NCBI RefSeq assembly: GCF_042693015.1
Contig: NZ_CP170544.1
Coordinates: forward strand, 62,001 to 126,000
From: Sphingomonas_E sp042693015
GTDB lineage: Bacteria; Pseudomonadota; Alphaproteobacteria; Sphingomonadales; Sphingomonadaceae
Direction of reading: 5' to 3'
Length of the DNA stretch: 64,000 nucleotides
Shown: piece by piece, positions 40,091 to 49,085 of the stretch
Layout: each line of letters starts with the position of its first letter
How positions within the stretch are numbered: the first letter of the stretch is position 1
Made by a program: the position numbers and the translations under genes
Notes under the pieces: model-generated
What the model was told of the DNA's origin: nothing
What the model saw: only the letters and a program-made list of their open reading frames with translations
The model's database searches: none

Positions 40091-40555
40091 ATGGTTGGCT
40101 TACCCGATATTGACGACCGCATGACGACGCGGCTGGTCGACGCGCTCTATGTCGAGGCCATGGTGCTTGCGGATGAAGTGCGCGCCTATTTCGACGAGGC
40201 CGGGCGCGCCGAGCGTGACACGCTTTCGCCGCTGATGCGCGTGAGCTTCTCCTGCGAGTCCCTCAAGGTCACGACCCGGCTGATGCATGTCATCGCCTGG
40301 CTGCTCACGCGGCGCGCGGTCGAGGCCGGCGAACTCACGCCCGTCCAAGCGCGTGATCCGTCCCGCCGCCTTGGCAGCGCGCAGGAGAGCGATCCCACGA
40401 TCGTCGCCGAACTCCCGCTCACGGCCCGCACGCTGATCGCGGCCAGCCGCGATCTTTATGACCGCGTCGAACGGCTGGATCATGAGCTTGGCGGAGTGAC
40501 CGCGGTGCCGAGCCCCGCTCGCGGCCTGGTGGAGCGGCTGCAAAAGGCCTTCTGA
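40091..40555 (+). CDS. DUF1465 family protein
   Basis: 154 residues (start could also be the ATG at 40121). RLVDALYVEAMVLADEVRAYFDE, RVSFSCESLKVTTRLMHVIAWLLTRRA and TARTLIAASRDLYDRVERLD follow the alphaproteobacterial DUF1465 pattern, an all-helical soluble protein. It is thought to be regulatory in some lineages but no activity is established. Divergent from hsp20. Confidence 0.82.
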   Translation: MVGLPDIDDRMTTRLVDALYVEAMVLADEVRAYFDEAGRAERDTLSPLMRVSFSCESLKVTTRLMHVIAWLLTRRAVEAGELTPVQARDPSRRLGSAQESDPTIVAELPLTARTLIAASRDLYDRVERLDHELGGVTAVPSPARGLVERLQKAF

Positions 40556-40598
40556 CCGCCTTGTGGACGACCGCTTTCCGTTCACGTAAGGTGACGGC

Positions 40599-41744
40599 AT
40601 GGCGCTCGACACATTCTTCTACGGGCCGCGGGTGCTCAACGGCGCGGGGGCTTCGGCGCGGCTAGGCGAGGTGATCGGCGCGCGCCACATCCTGTTCGTC
40701 AGCGATGCCGGGGTGATGAGCCTGGGGCTTGCCGATGCCGCCTTGGCTGGGCTTGCCCACGCCGGCGTCGAAGCGACGATCTTTGCCGCGGTCGAACCCG
40801 ATCCGTCGCGGGCGACGGTGCTGGAGGCAGTGGAAGCGGGCCGCGCGGCCGGTGTCGACGGCGTGATCGGTCTTGGCGGCGGCAGCCCGATGGATGTGGC
40901 AAAGCTCGTCGCCTATCTCATCGGGTCGGACGACGATCTCGACGACATCTGGGGCGTCGGCAAGGCGATCGGCAGACGCCTGCCGCTGGCTTTATGCCCC
41001 ACTACCGCGGGCACGGGGTCGGAAGCCACACCCGTCACCGTCATCACCGTCGACGGCGCGGAGAAGAGGGGCGTCTCCAGCGCGGCGCTGATCCCCGACT
41101 GGGCGGTGCTCGATCCGCAGCTCACCACCGGCCTGCCGCGAGCGGCGACGGCGGCGACGGGTGTCGACGCGATGGTCCATGCGATCGAGGCCTATACCTC
41201 ACTACGGCTCAAGAACCCGCTGTCGGACATGCTCGCGCGCGAAGCGCTGCGTCTGCTCTCGGCCAATCTGCTCCGTGCGTGCGAGGCGCCCGATAATCTC
41301 GACGCCCGTGGTGCGATGCTGCTCGGTGCGCATCTCGCCGGCGTCGCCTTCGCCAATGCCCCGGTCGCGGGCGTGCATGCGCTGGCCTATCCGCTCGGCG
41401 GCCATTTTCATGTGCCGCACGGCCTGTCCAACGCGCTGATGCTGCCGCATGTGCTGGGCTTCAACATGGATGCCGCCATGCCGCTTTATGCCGAGCTGGG
41501 CGTGCTGCTCGATTCCGCATTGGCCCCACTGGGCGCGCAGGCCCAGGCGCAAGGCCTGGTCGAGATAATGCGGGATCTTTCGCGGGATTCCGGCCTGCCG
41601 CAGCAGCTCCGCGCCGTTGGCGTCGGCGCCGACGACCTCGGGCTGCTGGCACGCGAGGCGATGAAGCAGGAACGTCTCCTCGCCAACAACCCGATCCCCA
41701 TCGCGGAGGCCGACGCGATTCGGCTCTACGAGGCCGCCCTGTGA
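40599..41744 (+). CDS. Iron-containing alcohol dehydrogenase
   Basis: 381 residues. Group III ADH: IGLGGGSPMDVAK (NAD site), TTAGTGSEATP, then metal-site histidines and Asp within AATGVDAMVHAIEAY, GVHALAYPLGGHFHVPHG and NALMLPHV. It oxidises an alcohol or reduces an aldehyde/ketone with NAD; substrate is unassigned. Its stop overlaps the thioesterase start (GTGA), so the two form an operon, perhaps for an aromatic or alcohol-acid route. Confidence 0.93.
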   Translation: MALDTFFYGPRVLNGAGASARLGEVIGARHILFVSDAGVMSLGLADAALAGLAHAGVEATIFAAVEPDPSRATVLEAVEAGRAAGVDGVIGLGGGSPMDVAKLVAYLIGSDDDLDDIWGVGKAIGRRLPLALCPTTAGTGSEATPVTVITVDGAEKRGVSSAALIPDWAVLDPQLTTGLPRAATAATGVDAMVHAIEAYTSLRLKNPLSDMLAREALRLLSANLLRACEAPDNLDARGAMLLGAHLAGVAFANAPVAGVHALAYPLGGHFHVPHGLSNALMLPHVLGFNMDAAMPLYAELGVLLDSALAPLGAQAQAQGLVEIMRDLSRDSGLPQQLRAVGVGADDLGLLAREAMKQERLLANNPIPIAEADAIRLYEAAL

Positions 41745-42175
41745 GTTTGCGCCCGCGCGACGCCTATCGCCACTGGCACCGCATCACGACCCGCTGGGCG
41801 GACAATGACGCTTATGGTCATGTCAACAACACCATCTATTACCAATGGTTCGATACCGCGGTGAACGCGTGGCTGATCGGGCAGGGGCTGCTCGACATCG
41901 AACATGGCGACCCCATCGGTCTCGTCGTCGAAACCGGTTGCCGCTACGCCAAGCCGCTGTCCTATCCGCAGGACGTGGAGGTAGGCCTGGCGGTCGAGAC
42001 GATCGGCCGTTCCAGCGTCCGCTACGTCATCGGCATCTTCGGCATGGGTGATGTGGAGGCCGCGGCGGAGGGCTTCTTCATCCATGTCCATGTCGACCGC
42101 ACCACGCGGCGGCCGGTTGCGATTCCGGATGCATGGCGGCAGGCGTTCGAGGGGATCGCCGCGACGGGAGGCTAA
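41741..42175 (+). CDS. Hotdog-fold acyl-CoA thioesterase
   Basis: 144 residues from a GTG overlapping the ADH stop. TTRWADNDAYGHVNNTIYYQWFDTA is the 4-hydroxybenzoyl-CoA thioesterase type signature with catalytic Asp, and SVRYVIGIFGMGDVEAAAEGFFIHVHVD is the second half of the hotdog. It cleaves an acyl-CoA thioester; the alcohol dehydrogenase neighbour suggests an oxidised acid. Four bases of its end overlap the stop-interrupted gene on the other strand. Confidence 0.9.
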   Translation: MSLRPRDAYRHWHRITTRWADNDAYGHVNNTIYYQWFDTAVNAWLIGQGLLDIEHGDPIGLVVETGCRYAKPLSYPQDVEVGLAVETIGRSSVRYVIGIFGMGDVEAAAEGFFIHVHVDRTTRRPVAIPDAWRQAFEGIAATGG

Positions 42176-42804
42176 GAGGCGAGCTTCGGATGCAATTGCT
42201 TCCACCGCGCGTCGAGCTTCGCCTGGCCGGAAGCGGCGGGGACGCGGGTGATGAGCGAGAGACCGCGGATGCGGACGCGGGTGCCGCCGAGGAGCTGGCC
42301 GTCGAGCGCGAAGCCGAGATCGTAGATCGCGCGATCCTCGTGCAGTGTGCCATCGACGAGGTAGCGGGTGACGATCAGCACCGGCAGGCGTTCGTCGCCG
42401 ACGCTGCGATCGGCCTGGCCGAGTTCCTTGCGGGCGCGCTTGAGGCCATTGTCGAACCAGCCTGCCTCGATCCGCGGATCGCCGGTGGTTTCGACGGGGG
42501 CGACGCCGAGCGCGGTGGGCAGGATGACCGTCTGGCCCTGGATCGCCTGGGTGTCCTGGAGGGCGGACAGGGTGATGCGATCGCCCTCCGCATCGGCCAC
42601 GCCCTTCAGCGCGAGCGTGGACGCCTGGGCCGATGCCTTGCGCGCGGCACTGGCCTGTTCGTCGCGTTCGCGGACCCGATCATTGTGCGAATCTCAGAGG
42701 GTAAGGCCGGAGATCACCACCGCCGCCACGCCCAGTATCTCCGCCAGCGTGAGCCAGCGGCGGCGGGTTGCGGCCTTTTCCTGCGCTGTCGGTTCGTCGC
42801 TCAT
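42172..42804 (-). pseudogene. Membrane-anchored protein interrupted by an in-frame TGA
   Basis: An ATG at 42804 opens a 210-codon frame that stays in frame to the stop at 42172 except for one TGA at 42694-42696 (codon 37). Before it: MSDEPTAQEKAATRRRWLTL and AEILGVAAVVISGLTL, a membrane helix; after it: DSHNDRVRERDEQASAARK, then a folded domain (VAPVETTGDPRIEAGWFDN). A TGG-to-TGA change at a Trp is the likely cause. Alternatives are read-through, a sequencing error, or two separate proteins, the second starting internally. No family recognised. Confidence 0.7.
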
Positions 42805-42907
42805 CCATATCTCCGCCGATCGCCCACCGATATGATCGCCGGCTGGCCGATTGCAACGGGCGGATAGCCGGCGTTAGAGAAACGCCACCTGAATCACGAG
42901 AGACGAG

Positions 42908-44059
42908 ATGACCGCCGAGATCGAACCTTTCCACGCCATCGCGCTCAGCCGGCAGGCGCACCGGATGGCGGTTGCGGGGCGATCGATCATCCATATGGAG
43001 TTCGGCCAGCCTTCGACCGGCGCACCGCAGGCGGCGATCGCGCTGGCGCATCATGTGCTCGATACCGATGGCATGGGCTATTGGGAAAGCCCGGCGCTCA
43101 AGGAGCGGATCGCGCAGCATTATCGCGACCGCCATGGGGTGACGGTCGATCCCGAGCAGGTGATCCTGACGTGCGGCGCCTCACCCGCCTTTGTGCTGGC
43201 GCTGAGCACGGTGTTCGCGCCCGGCGCGCGGGTAGCGCTCGCCCGGCCCGGCTATGTCGCCTATCGCAACACGCTGAAGGCGCTCCATATGGAGCCGGTG
43301 GAGGTGGAATGCGGCGCGGATGTGCGCTTCCAGGTCTCGGCGGCGGCCATCGCCGCGCTGGAGCCTGCGCCGGACGGCCTCATCATCGCCAGCCCCGCCA
43401 ATCCGACCGGCACCATCATCCCGGCGGACGAGATGGCGGCGATCGTCGAGGTGTGTCGGGATCGCGGCATCCGCATCATTTCCGACGAGATCTATCACGG
43501 CCTCAGCTATGTCGGGCCGACCCATTCGCTGCTGGAGTGGGATTCAGAAGCGCTGATCGTCAACAGTTTCTCCAAATATTACAGCATGGCCGCGTGGCGG
43601 CTGGGCTGGCTGATCGTGCCGCGCGACCTGATCGACGCGGCGCGGGCGCGGATGGGCAATCTGTTCCTGACGCCGCCTTCGCTCAGCCAACATGCCGGGC
43701 TAGTGGCGATGGATTGTGTCGATGAGCTGGAAGGCCATGTCGAAACCTATCGCCATAACCGCGACCTGCTGCTGGCAGCGCTGCCGGCGCTGGGGCTCGA
43801 CCGGATCGCGCCGCCCGACGGCGCCTTCTACATCTATGCCGATATCCGCCATTTGACCGACGACAGCTTCGCCTTCTGCATGAAGCTGCTGGAGGATACG
43901 GGCGTCGCGACCGCGCCGGGGGTAGATTTCGATCCCGTCGCCGGCCACCGCTTCATGCGGATCAGCTTCGCCGTTTCGACCGATCGGGTGGAGGAGGCTC
44001 TGGCGCGGATGAAGCCATGGTTCGCGCAACAGGCTGCGGCCGCCGCCATTAGCGCGTGA
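42908..44059 (+). CDS. Class I/II PLP-dependent aminotransferase
   Basis: 383 residues. EFGQPSTGAPQAAI, ILTCGASPAFVLAL, LIIASPANPTGTI, IISDEIYHGLSY, then the PLP lysine in NSFSKYYSMAAWRLGWLIVP and RISFAVSTDRVEEALAR at the C-terminus. This is the aspartate/aromatic aminotransferase fold I; substrate unassigned. It stands alone on its strand and precedes the M6-like metalloprotease by about 100 bases. Confidence 0.92.
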   Translation: MTAEIEPFHAIALSRQAHRMAVAGRSIIHMEFGQPSTGAPQAAIALAHHVLDTDGMGYWESPALKERIAQHYRDRHGVTVDPEQVILTCGASPAFVLALSTVFAPGARVALARPGYVAYRNTLKALHMEPVEVECGADVRFQVSAAAIAALEPAPDGLIIASPANPTGTIIPADEMAAIVEVCRDRGIRIISDEIYHGLSYVGPTHSLLEWDSEALIVNSFSKYYSMAAWRLGWLIVPRDLIDAARARMGNLFLTPPSLSQHAGLVAMDCVDELEGHVETYRHNRDLLLAALPALGLDRIAPPDGAFYIYADIRHLTDDSFAFCMKLLEDTGVATAPGVDFDPVAGHRFMRISFAVSTDRVEEALARMKPWFAQQAAAAAISA

Positions 44060-44163
44060 ACCTTATGCCGATCGGTGCTATGATCGGCTGATCAACCGAC
44101 AGGGTCGCGCGGCGACGATGATCGCCGTTCTGAGGAACTTCCATTCAGGTGGGGGTGACGGCC

Positions 44164-45600
44164 ATGTTGCATATTCTGAACAGCTATTCCGATCCTTGCT
44201 GCCGCCGCGTGCAATGCGCGGTGCCGCCTTCGCCCGACCTTATGGCGCAGCTCTACGCCCGCTTCCTTGCGCTGAAGGAAGAGGGGCGGCTGCCCGAAAG
44301 CATGGGGTTCGAGGAATATTATCAGGTCTGGCGGTCCAGCCGGCGCGGCCCGGACAATGCCGGGCTGGACGATGGCGAGACCGAACCCGGCGCCGCCAAG
44401 GGGGTGATGCGGATCGACCGCCCACCCGCGAAGCTTGCAGGCGAGATCCCGACGCTGGTGCTGCTGGTCGACTTCCCCGACAAGCCCCATTCGCCCGACC
44501 ATAGCCCCGGCATGTACCAGCAGATGCTGTTCAGCGCCGATGCCTTCCCGTCCGGCAGCATGCGCGATTTCTATCGCCGGGCGAGCAATTGGGACGGCGG
44601 CGGCCACGGTATCGACGTGACCGGGGAGGTGCATGGCTGGTTCCGCATGCCCAACCCGATTTCCTTCTACGCCGACGGCAATTCGGGCATGGCGGCGAAC
44701 TTCCCGCGCAACGCGGCCGGGATGGCGCGCGATGCGGTGGTGGCGGCCAAGGCGGCGGGCGTGGATTTCTCCCGCTACGACGTGCTGAACGAAGGGCTGG
44801 TAACGGCCTTCTTCGTGATCCACGCCGGCAGCGGCGCCGAGACGAGCGGCGACCGCAACGACATATGGAGCCACAAATGGGTGATCCCCGGCGGCGTTCC
44901 TGTTGGCCAGGATATGAAGGTCAGCACCTATCTGACGGTGCCGGAGGATTGCCGGGTGGGCGTCTGCGCGCATGAATGGGGGCATCTGGCGGCGCGCTGG
45001 GCGGATTATTACGACACCGGCACGATTGCCAATATGCGCAGCAACGGGCTGGGCAATTATTGCCTGATGGCTTCGGGGTCATGGGCGAATGGCGGGCTGA
45101 CGCCCGTCTTTCCGAACGGAATGCTGCGCATGTTCCACGGCTGGATCGAGCCCGAGATCATCACCGCGTCGCGCAGCAATGTGCGGCTGAAACCGGTCGC
45201 GGAGGGGGGCGTGCCCCTCATCATCCGCAACGACTCGCATATGAGCGATAGCCAATATGTGCTTGTCGAATATCGGCGGAAGCGGCGGCAGGACGCGTTC
45301 CTGCCCGACCAGGGCATATCGGTCTATGCGATCGATGAGAAAATCACCGACGTCAGCACCGAGAGCAAGCTGGCGATCGAACTGCTGCAGGCCGATGATC
45401 GGCGCGACCTCGCCAAGATATTCGGGCAGGGCAATCGCGGCGACGCCAATGATCTCTATCCGTCGCTGGGCAACGTCAAGATCGGCCGGAAGAGCAAGCC
45501 GCCGCTGAACTTCCCCGGCGCCAAATGGTCTGGCGTGACGATCAAGGTGCGCGGCAATCCCGGCGACGAGGAGATGGGCGTCGACATTGTGTTGGCCTGA
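44164..45600 (+). CDS. M6-family (immune inhibitor A-like) metalloprotease domain protein
   Basis: 478 residues from the ATG at 44164 (a GTG at 44149 is possible). Conserved block: PTLVLLVDFPDKPH, the GSMRDFYRRAS segment, then GVCAHEWGHLAARWADYYD with the HExxH-type zinc site (HEWGH) followed by D in the third-ligand position, and NYCLMASGSW. Family M6 proteins are usually secreted, but no signal peptide or membrane segment is visible here. Substrate unknown. No other protease genes nearby. Confidence 0.82.
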   Translation: MLHILNSYSDPCCRRVQCAVPPSPDLMAQLYARFLALKEEGRLPESMGFEEYYQVWRSSRRGPDNAGLDDGETEPGAAKGVMRIDRPPAKLAGEIPTLVLLVDFPDKPHSPDHSPGMYQQMLFSADAFPSGSMRDFYRRASNWDGGGHGIDVTGEVHGWFRMPNPISFYADGNSGMAANFPRNAAGMARDAVVAAKAAGVDFSRYDVLNEGLVTAFFVIHAGSGAETSGDRNDIWSHKWVIPGGVPVGQDMKVSTYLTVPEDCRVGVCAHEWGHLAARWADYYDTGTIANMRSNGLGNYCLMASGSWANGGLTPVFPNGMLRMFHGWIEPEIITASRSNVRLKPVAEGGVPLIIRNDSHMSDSQYVLVEYRRKRRQDAFLPDQGISVYAIDEKITDVSTESKLAIELLQADDRRDLAKIFGQGNRGDANDLYPSLGNVKIGRKSKPPLNFPGAKWSGVTIKVRGNPGDEEMGVDIVLA

Positions 45601-45716
45601 CGGCGCGATGGCCACATAACCGCACGGAATGCGCCTTTTGGGTAAGGGATAAGGCTGGCCCCGCGGGGGCGGGGCGGCGTAGTTCATCCATGGATATTCA
45701 TGCCGGGGATGAAGTG

Positions 45717-47843
45717 ATGACGCGCGCCTTTCCACATCTTCTCGCCCCCGGCCGCATCGGCAGCATGGAAATGCGCAACCGCATCGCGGTGACGGCGATG
45801 GGGGCGAGCCTGGCCGAGCCCGACGGACATATCGGCGAACGCATCCTGCGTTACCATGAGGAGCAGGCGAAGGGCGGTGTCGGCCTGATCATCACCGGCG
45901 TCGCCGGGGTCGCCTGGCCGGTGGGCGGTAATCAGGTGAACCAGATCGCGATTTCGGATGATCGCTTCCTGCCAGGCCTGACGCGGCTGACCGAGGCGGT
46001 GCATAGCCATGGCGCCAAGATCGCGGCGCAGCTTCACCATGGCGGGCTGGTGGCGATGGAGGACATGCTGGCAGGTCGGCCAGTTTGGACGCCGAGCTTC
46101 CCCGATGCGCCCGACGGCGACTTCACCGAGGCGTTCCTGCTGGAGGAACTGGCCGAGGCGGCGTTCAGCCGAATCACCAGCGTCGATTTCAAGGTGATGA
46201 CGGTGGAGGATATCCAGACCGTCATCGGCCAGTTCGCCGCCGGTGCGGTGCGGGCGAAGCAGGCGGGGTTCGACGGGGTCGAGATCCATGGCGGGCATGG
46301 CTATCTGCTGTCCTCCTTCATCTCGCCCAAGACGAACAAGCGCACCGATGAATATGGCGGGCCGCTGGAAAACAGGGTGCGCTTCCTGCTGGAAGTGGTG
46401 CGCGCGGTGCGGGCGGCGGTCGGCCCCGATTTTCCGATGTGGTGCAAGCTCGATTCCCGCGAAGTCGGCAAAAAAGGCGGGCTGGAGATCGACGACGCCA
46501 TCGCGATCGCGCGGATGGTGGAGGCGGAAGGCGCGGACGCGATCACCGTCACCGCCTATCACGACACGGCCAAAGCCAAGCTCCATTCGGGATCGCACAC
46601 GCCGCACGAGCCGGCGCTGAACCTGCCTTATGCTGCGAAGATCAAGGCGGCAGTCGGCATCCCGGTGATCGCATCGGGGCGGGTGGAACCCGAAGTGGGC
46701 GACGCGCATGTCGCGAAGGGGGCGGTAGATTTCATCTCGATGGGCCGCAAGCTGCTGGCCGATCCGCATCTGCCGCGCAAGCTGACCGAGGGGCGCGCGG
46801 AAGACGTGCTGCCCTGCATTTATTGCTACACCTGCATCAGCGCCATCTATGTGTGCCAGCCGCTGCGCTGTGCGGTGAACCCGGAGACGGGGTTCGAATA
46901 TCTGCGCCCGACAACGCAGACGGGCGGCAAGCGCGTGGCGGTGATCGGCGGCGGGCCAGGCGGCATGGAAAGTGCGCGCCGGCTGGCGGCGGCTGGGCAT
47001 GATGTGGTGCTGATCGAGGCGAGCGACCGGCTGGGCGGCACGTTGCAATTCGCGTCGCTCGCTTATCCCGCGAATGAGCGGTTGCTGGACTGGCTGAAGC
47101 GGGAGGTTGGCAAAGCGAAGATCGACGTGCGCCTCAATACCCGCGCTACGCCCGATCTTCTGCGATCGCTGAAGGCGGATGCGGTGGTGGTGGCGACGGG
47201 TGCGGTGCGCGACATGCCACCGATCCCCGGCGGAGACCTGCCGCATGTGCTGAGCGGCGACGATATGCGCCGGCTGATCCTGGGCGAAAGCTCGGCTGAG
47301 CTGAAGCGCAAGGTGGGACTAGGCACGCGGTTGCTGACCAAGGTGGGCGCCGCGACCGGCATGACCGCCAATCTCGATTTTGTGCGCAAGGCGAGCCACC
47401 AGTGGATGCCGCTGGGCAAGAATGTGGTTATCGTCGGCGGCGAGCTGGTGGGGCTGGAATTGGCCGAATTCCTGTCCGAACGCGGGCGGACGGTGACGGT
47501 GGTGGACGATGCGCCGCGTTTCGGTGCGGGGCTGACGATCGTGCGGCGGATGCGGCTGCTCGACGAGCTCAAGGAGCATGGGCTGGGGCTTTATCCATCG
47601 GCGGAGGACATCCGCATCGATGAAAAGCGGGTGCTGTTCACCGACAGGGATGGTGCTGCCCAGGCGGTGCCGGCGGACCATGTGATCGTTGCCAAGGGTG
47701 CGCATGGCGACAATAGTCTGGCGGAGATGCTGCGCGCCGAAGGTTTTGCCGTGCATGAAGTCGGCGACTGCACCGGCGTCGGCTATATCGAAGGCGCGAT
47801 GCGCGGCGCCGCGCGCGCGGCTGCGGAGATATCCGCAGCCTGA
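45717..47843 (+). CDS. FadH-like Old Yellow Enzyme / dienoyl-CoA reductase-type flavoprotein
   Basis: 708 residues from ATG 45717; an ATG at 45690 adds nine. The N-terminal ~350 residues are the OYE barrel (RNRIAVTAMGASLAEPDG, HGGHGYLLSSFISPKTNKRTDEYGG, IASGRVEP). A cysteine cluster CIYCYTCIS...CQPLRC follows in the position of the FadH 4Fe-4S cluster, though with a shifted second spacing. The C-terminal half has FAD (VAVIGGGPGGMESARRLAAAGHDV) and NAD (VVIVGGELVGLELAEFLSERG) folds. It reduces activated C=C bonds. Followed by a Zn-ADH gene after ~70 bases. Confidence 0.92.
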   Translation: MTRAFPHLLAPGRIGSMEMRNRIAVTAMGASLAEPDGHIGERILRYHEEQAKGGVGLIITGVAGVAWPVGGNQVNQIAISDDRFLPGLTRLTEAVHSHGAKIAAQLHHGGLVAMEDMLAGRPVWTPSFPDAPDGDFTEAFLLEELAEAAFSRITSVDFKVMTVEDIQTVIGQFAAGAVRAKQAGFDGVEIHGGHGYLLSSFISPKTNKRTDEYGGPLENRVRFLLEVVRAVRAAVGPDFPMWCKLDSREVGKKGGLEIDDAIAIARMVEAEGADAITVTAYHDTAKAKLHSGSHTPHEPALNLPYAAKIKAAVGIPVIASGRVEPEVGDAHVAKGAVDFISMGRKLLADPHLPRKLTEGRAEDVLPCIYCYTCISAIYVCQPLRCAVNPETGFEYLRPTTQTGGKRVAVIGGGPGGMESARRLAAAGHDVVLIEASDRLGGTLQFASLAYPANERLLDWLKREVGKAKIDVRLNTRATPDLLRSLKADAVVVATGAVRDMPPIPGGDLPHVLSGDDMRRLILGESSAELKRKVGLGTRLLTKVGAATGMTANLDFVRKASHQWMPLGKNVVIVGGELVGLELAEFLSERGRTVTVVDDAPRFGAGLTIVRRMRLLDELKEHGLGLYPSAEDIRIDEKRVLFTDRDGAAQAVPADHVIVAKGAHGDNSLAEMLRAEGFAVHEVGDCTGVGYIEGAMRGAARAAAEISAA

Positions 47844-47915
47844 ACTCCCTCCATTTGGGGTGCGTCCTGCCGTTTTTGCGGCATGGTGGCGCCGACAAAA
47901 AAGAGAGGATCAAGG

Positions 47916-48941
47916 ATGCGCGCAGCATTTTTTCGTGAAGCAGGCCGGCCGCTGGATATCGGCACGATGGCCGATCCCACGCCGGCGCCCGAAGATGTGG
48001 TGATTGCCGTCCAGCGCGCGGGAATTTGCGGGTCCGACCTTCACATCACCCAATATGGCTTTGCGCCTTCAGGGACGGTGCTGGGCCATGAATTTGCCGG
48101 CGAGATCGTGGCGCTGGGCAGCGGCGTGGCGGGCGACTGGAAGGTGGGCGATCGGGTGACGGCGCTGCCTATCCATGCCTGTGGGGAATGCGATGCCTGC
48201 GGGCATGACCTGAAGGCGCTCTGTTCCAGCAATGTCTTTACCGGCACGAGCCTGACGAAGCCCGGTGCCTATGCGGAATATGTGACCGCGCGGGGGACGA
48301 TGCTGCAGCGGTTGCCCGCCGGCGTGTCGTTCGAGCAGGGCGCGATGGTCGAACCTCTGGCGGTGGCACACCATGCCGTCGCTATGGCGCGGATCGAGAA
48401 GGGCGCGGCGGTGCTGGTGATCGGCGCCGGGCCGATTGGTGCCGCCGCTACCCTGTTCGCGCGGCTGGCGGGGGCGGGACATGTCATTGTTTCCGAGCGA
48501 TCCGAAGTACGTCGCCAGCGCGCGCTGGAGGTGGGCGCGACGGCGGTGGTCGATCCGGTGGCGGAAAATCTGGGCGAGCGCTTTCGTGCCATCGCCGGTC
48601 GCGCGCCGGAGGTGGTGCTGGAATGCGTCGGCATGCCGGGGCTGATCCAGGAGGGGCTGAGCGTCGCGGGCGTGCGGGCGCGGATGGTGGTGGTCGGCGT
48701 ATGTTTCGGCGAGGATCGCTTCCAGCCGCTGACCGCGATCGGCAAGGAAGCCAGCATCCACTTCAGCCAATGTTATGACGAGCAGGATTTCGAGACGGTG
48801 ATCGGGCTGCTGGCGAGCGGCAAGGCGGATGCACGGCCGCTGCATACACAGACGATCGGGTTCGCGGCACTGCCGGAGACGTTCGAGGCGCTCAGGACCG
48901 CGATGGGGCAGTGCAAGGTGTTGATCGATCCGCGGATGTAA
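47916..48941 (+). CDS. Zinc-dependent alcohol dehydrogenase (MDR)
   Basis: 341 residues from ATG 47916. Catalytic zinc site: GICGSDLHIT (Cys) and GHEFAGEIVALG (His-Glu). Structural zinc cysteines CGECDACGHDLKALC. NAD fold VLVIGAGPIGAAATLFARLAG. It resembles threonine/sorbitol/2,3-butanediol-type dehydrogenases; substrate unassigned. It follows the FadH-like gene by about 70 bases, so the two may act in one pathway. A palindromic repeat follows. Confidence 0.93.
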   Translation: MRAAFFREAGRPLDIGTMADPTPAPEDVVIAVQRAGICGSDLHITQYGFAPSGTVLGHEFAGEIVALGSGVAGDWKVGDRVTALPIHACGECDACGHDLKALCSSNVFTGTSLTKPGAYAEYVTARGTMLQRLPAGVSFEQGAMVEPLAVAHHAVAMARIEKGAAVLVIGAGPIGAAATLFARLAGAGHVIVSERSEVRRQRALEVGATAVVDPVAENLGERFRAIAGRAPEVVLECVGMPGLIQEGLSVAGVRARMVVVGVCFGEDRFQPLTAIGKEASIHFSQCYDEQDFETVIGLLASGKADARPLHTQTIGFAALPETFEALRTAMGQCKVLIDPRM

Positions 48942-48948
48942 TCACCAT

Positions 48949-49055
48949 CCGTTTGTGTCGAGCGGAGTTCGAGCGAAGCCGAGAACGTAGTCGAGACATG
49001 GTTGCCGCGAGCGGATCGCTTGGGGCTGTATCTCGACTTCGCTCGATACAAACGG
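48949..49055. repeat. Long inverted repeat between convergent genes
   Basis: CCGTTTGTGTCGAGCG (48949-48964) and CGCTCGATACAAACGG (49040-49055) are near-perfect inverted arms, with further internal TCGAG/CTCGA symmetry. It sits between the Zn-ADH (+) and sdaA (-) stops and can fold as one large hairpin. It is a different family from the GC-rich elements. Confidence 0.78.
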
Positions 49056-49085
49056 GAGGTTAGGGAGCTAGCGGGGCTTCCTCCC

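Noticed and set aside
42694..42696. TGA read as selenocysteine
   Set aside because: No SECIS-like hairpin is apparent just after it, no selenoprotein family resembles this protein, and the context (membrane helix end) fits a Trp codon mutated to TGA better.
44164..45600. Secreted toxin interpretation for the M6-like gene
   Set aside because: No signal peptide, no propeptide-like N-terminus and no neighbouring secretion genes; only the catalytic domain can be supported.
45684..47246. Minus-strand frame of 520 codons opposite the FadH-like gene
   Set aside because: Antisense shadow of a gene with clear FAD and FMN-fold motifs.
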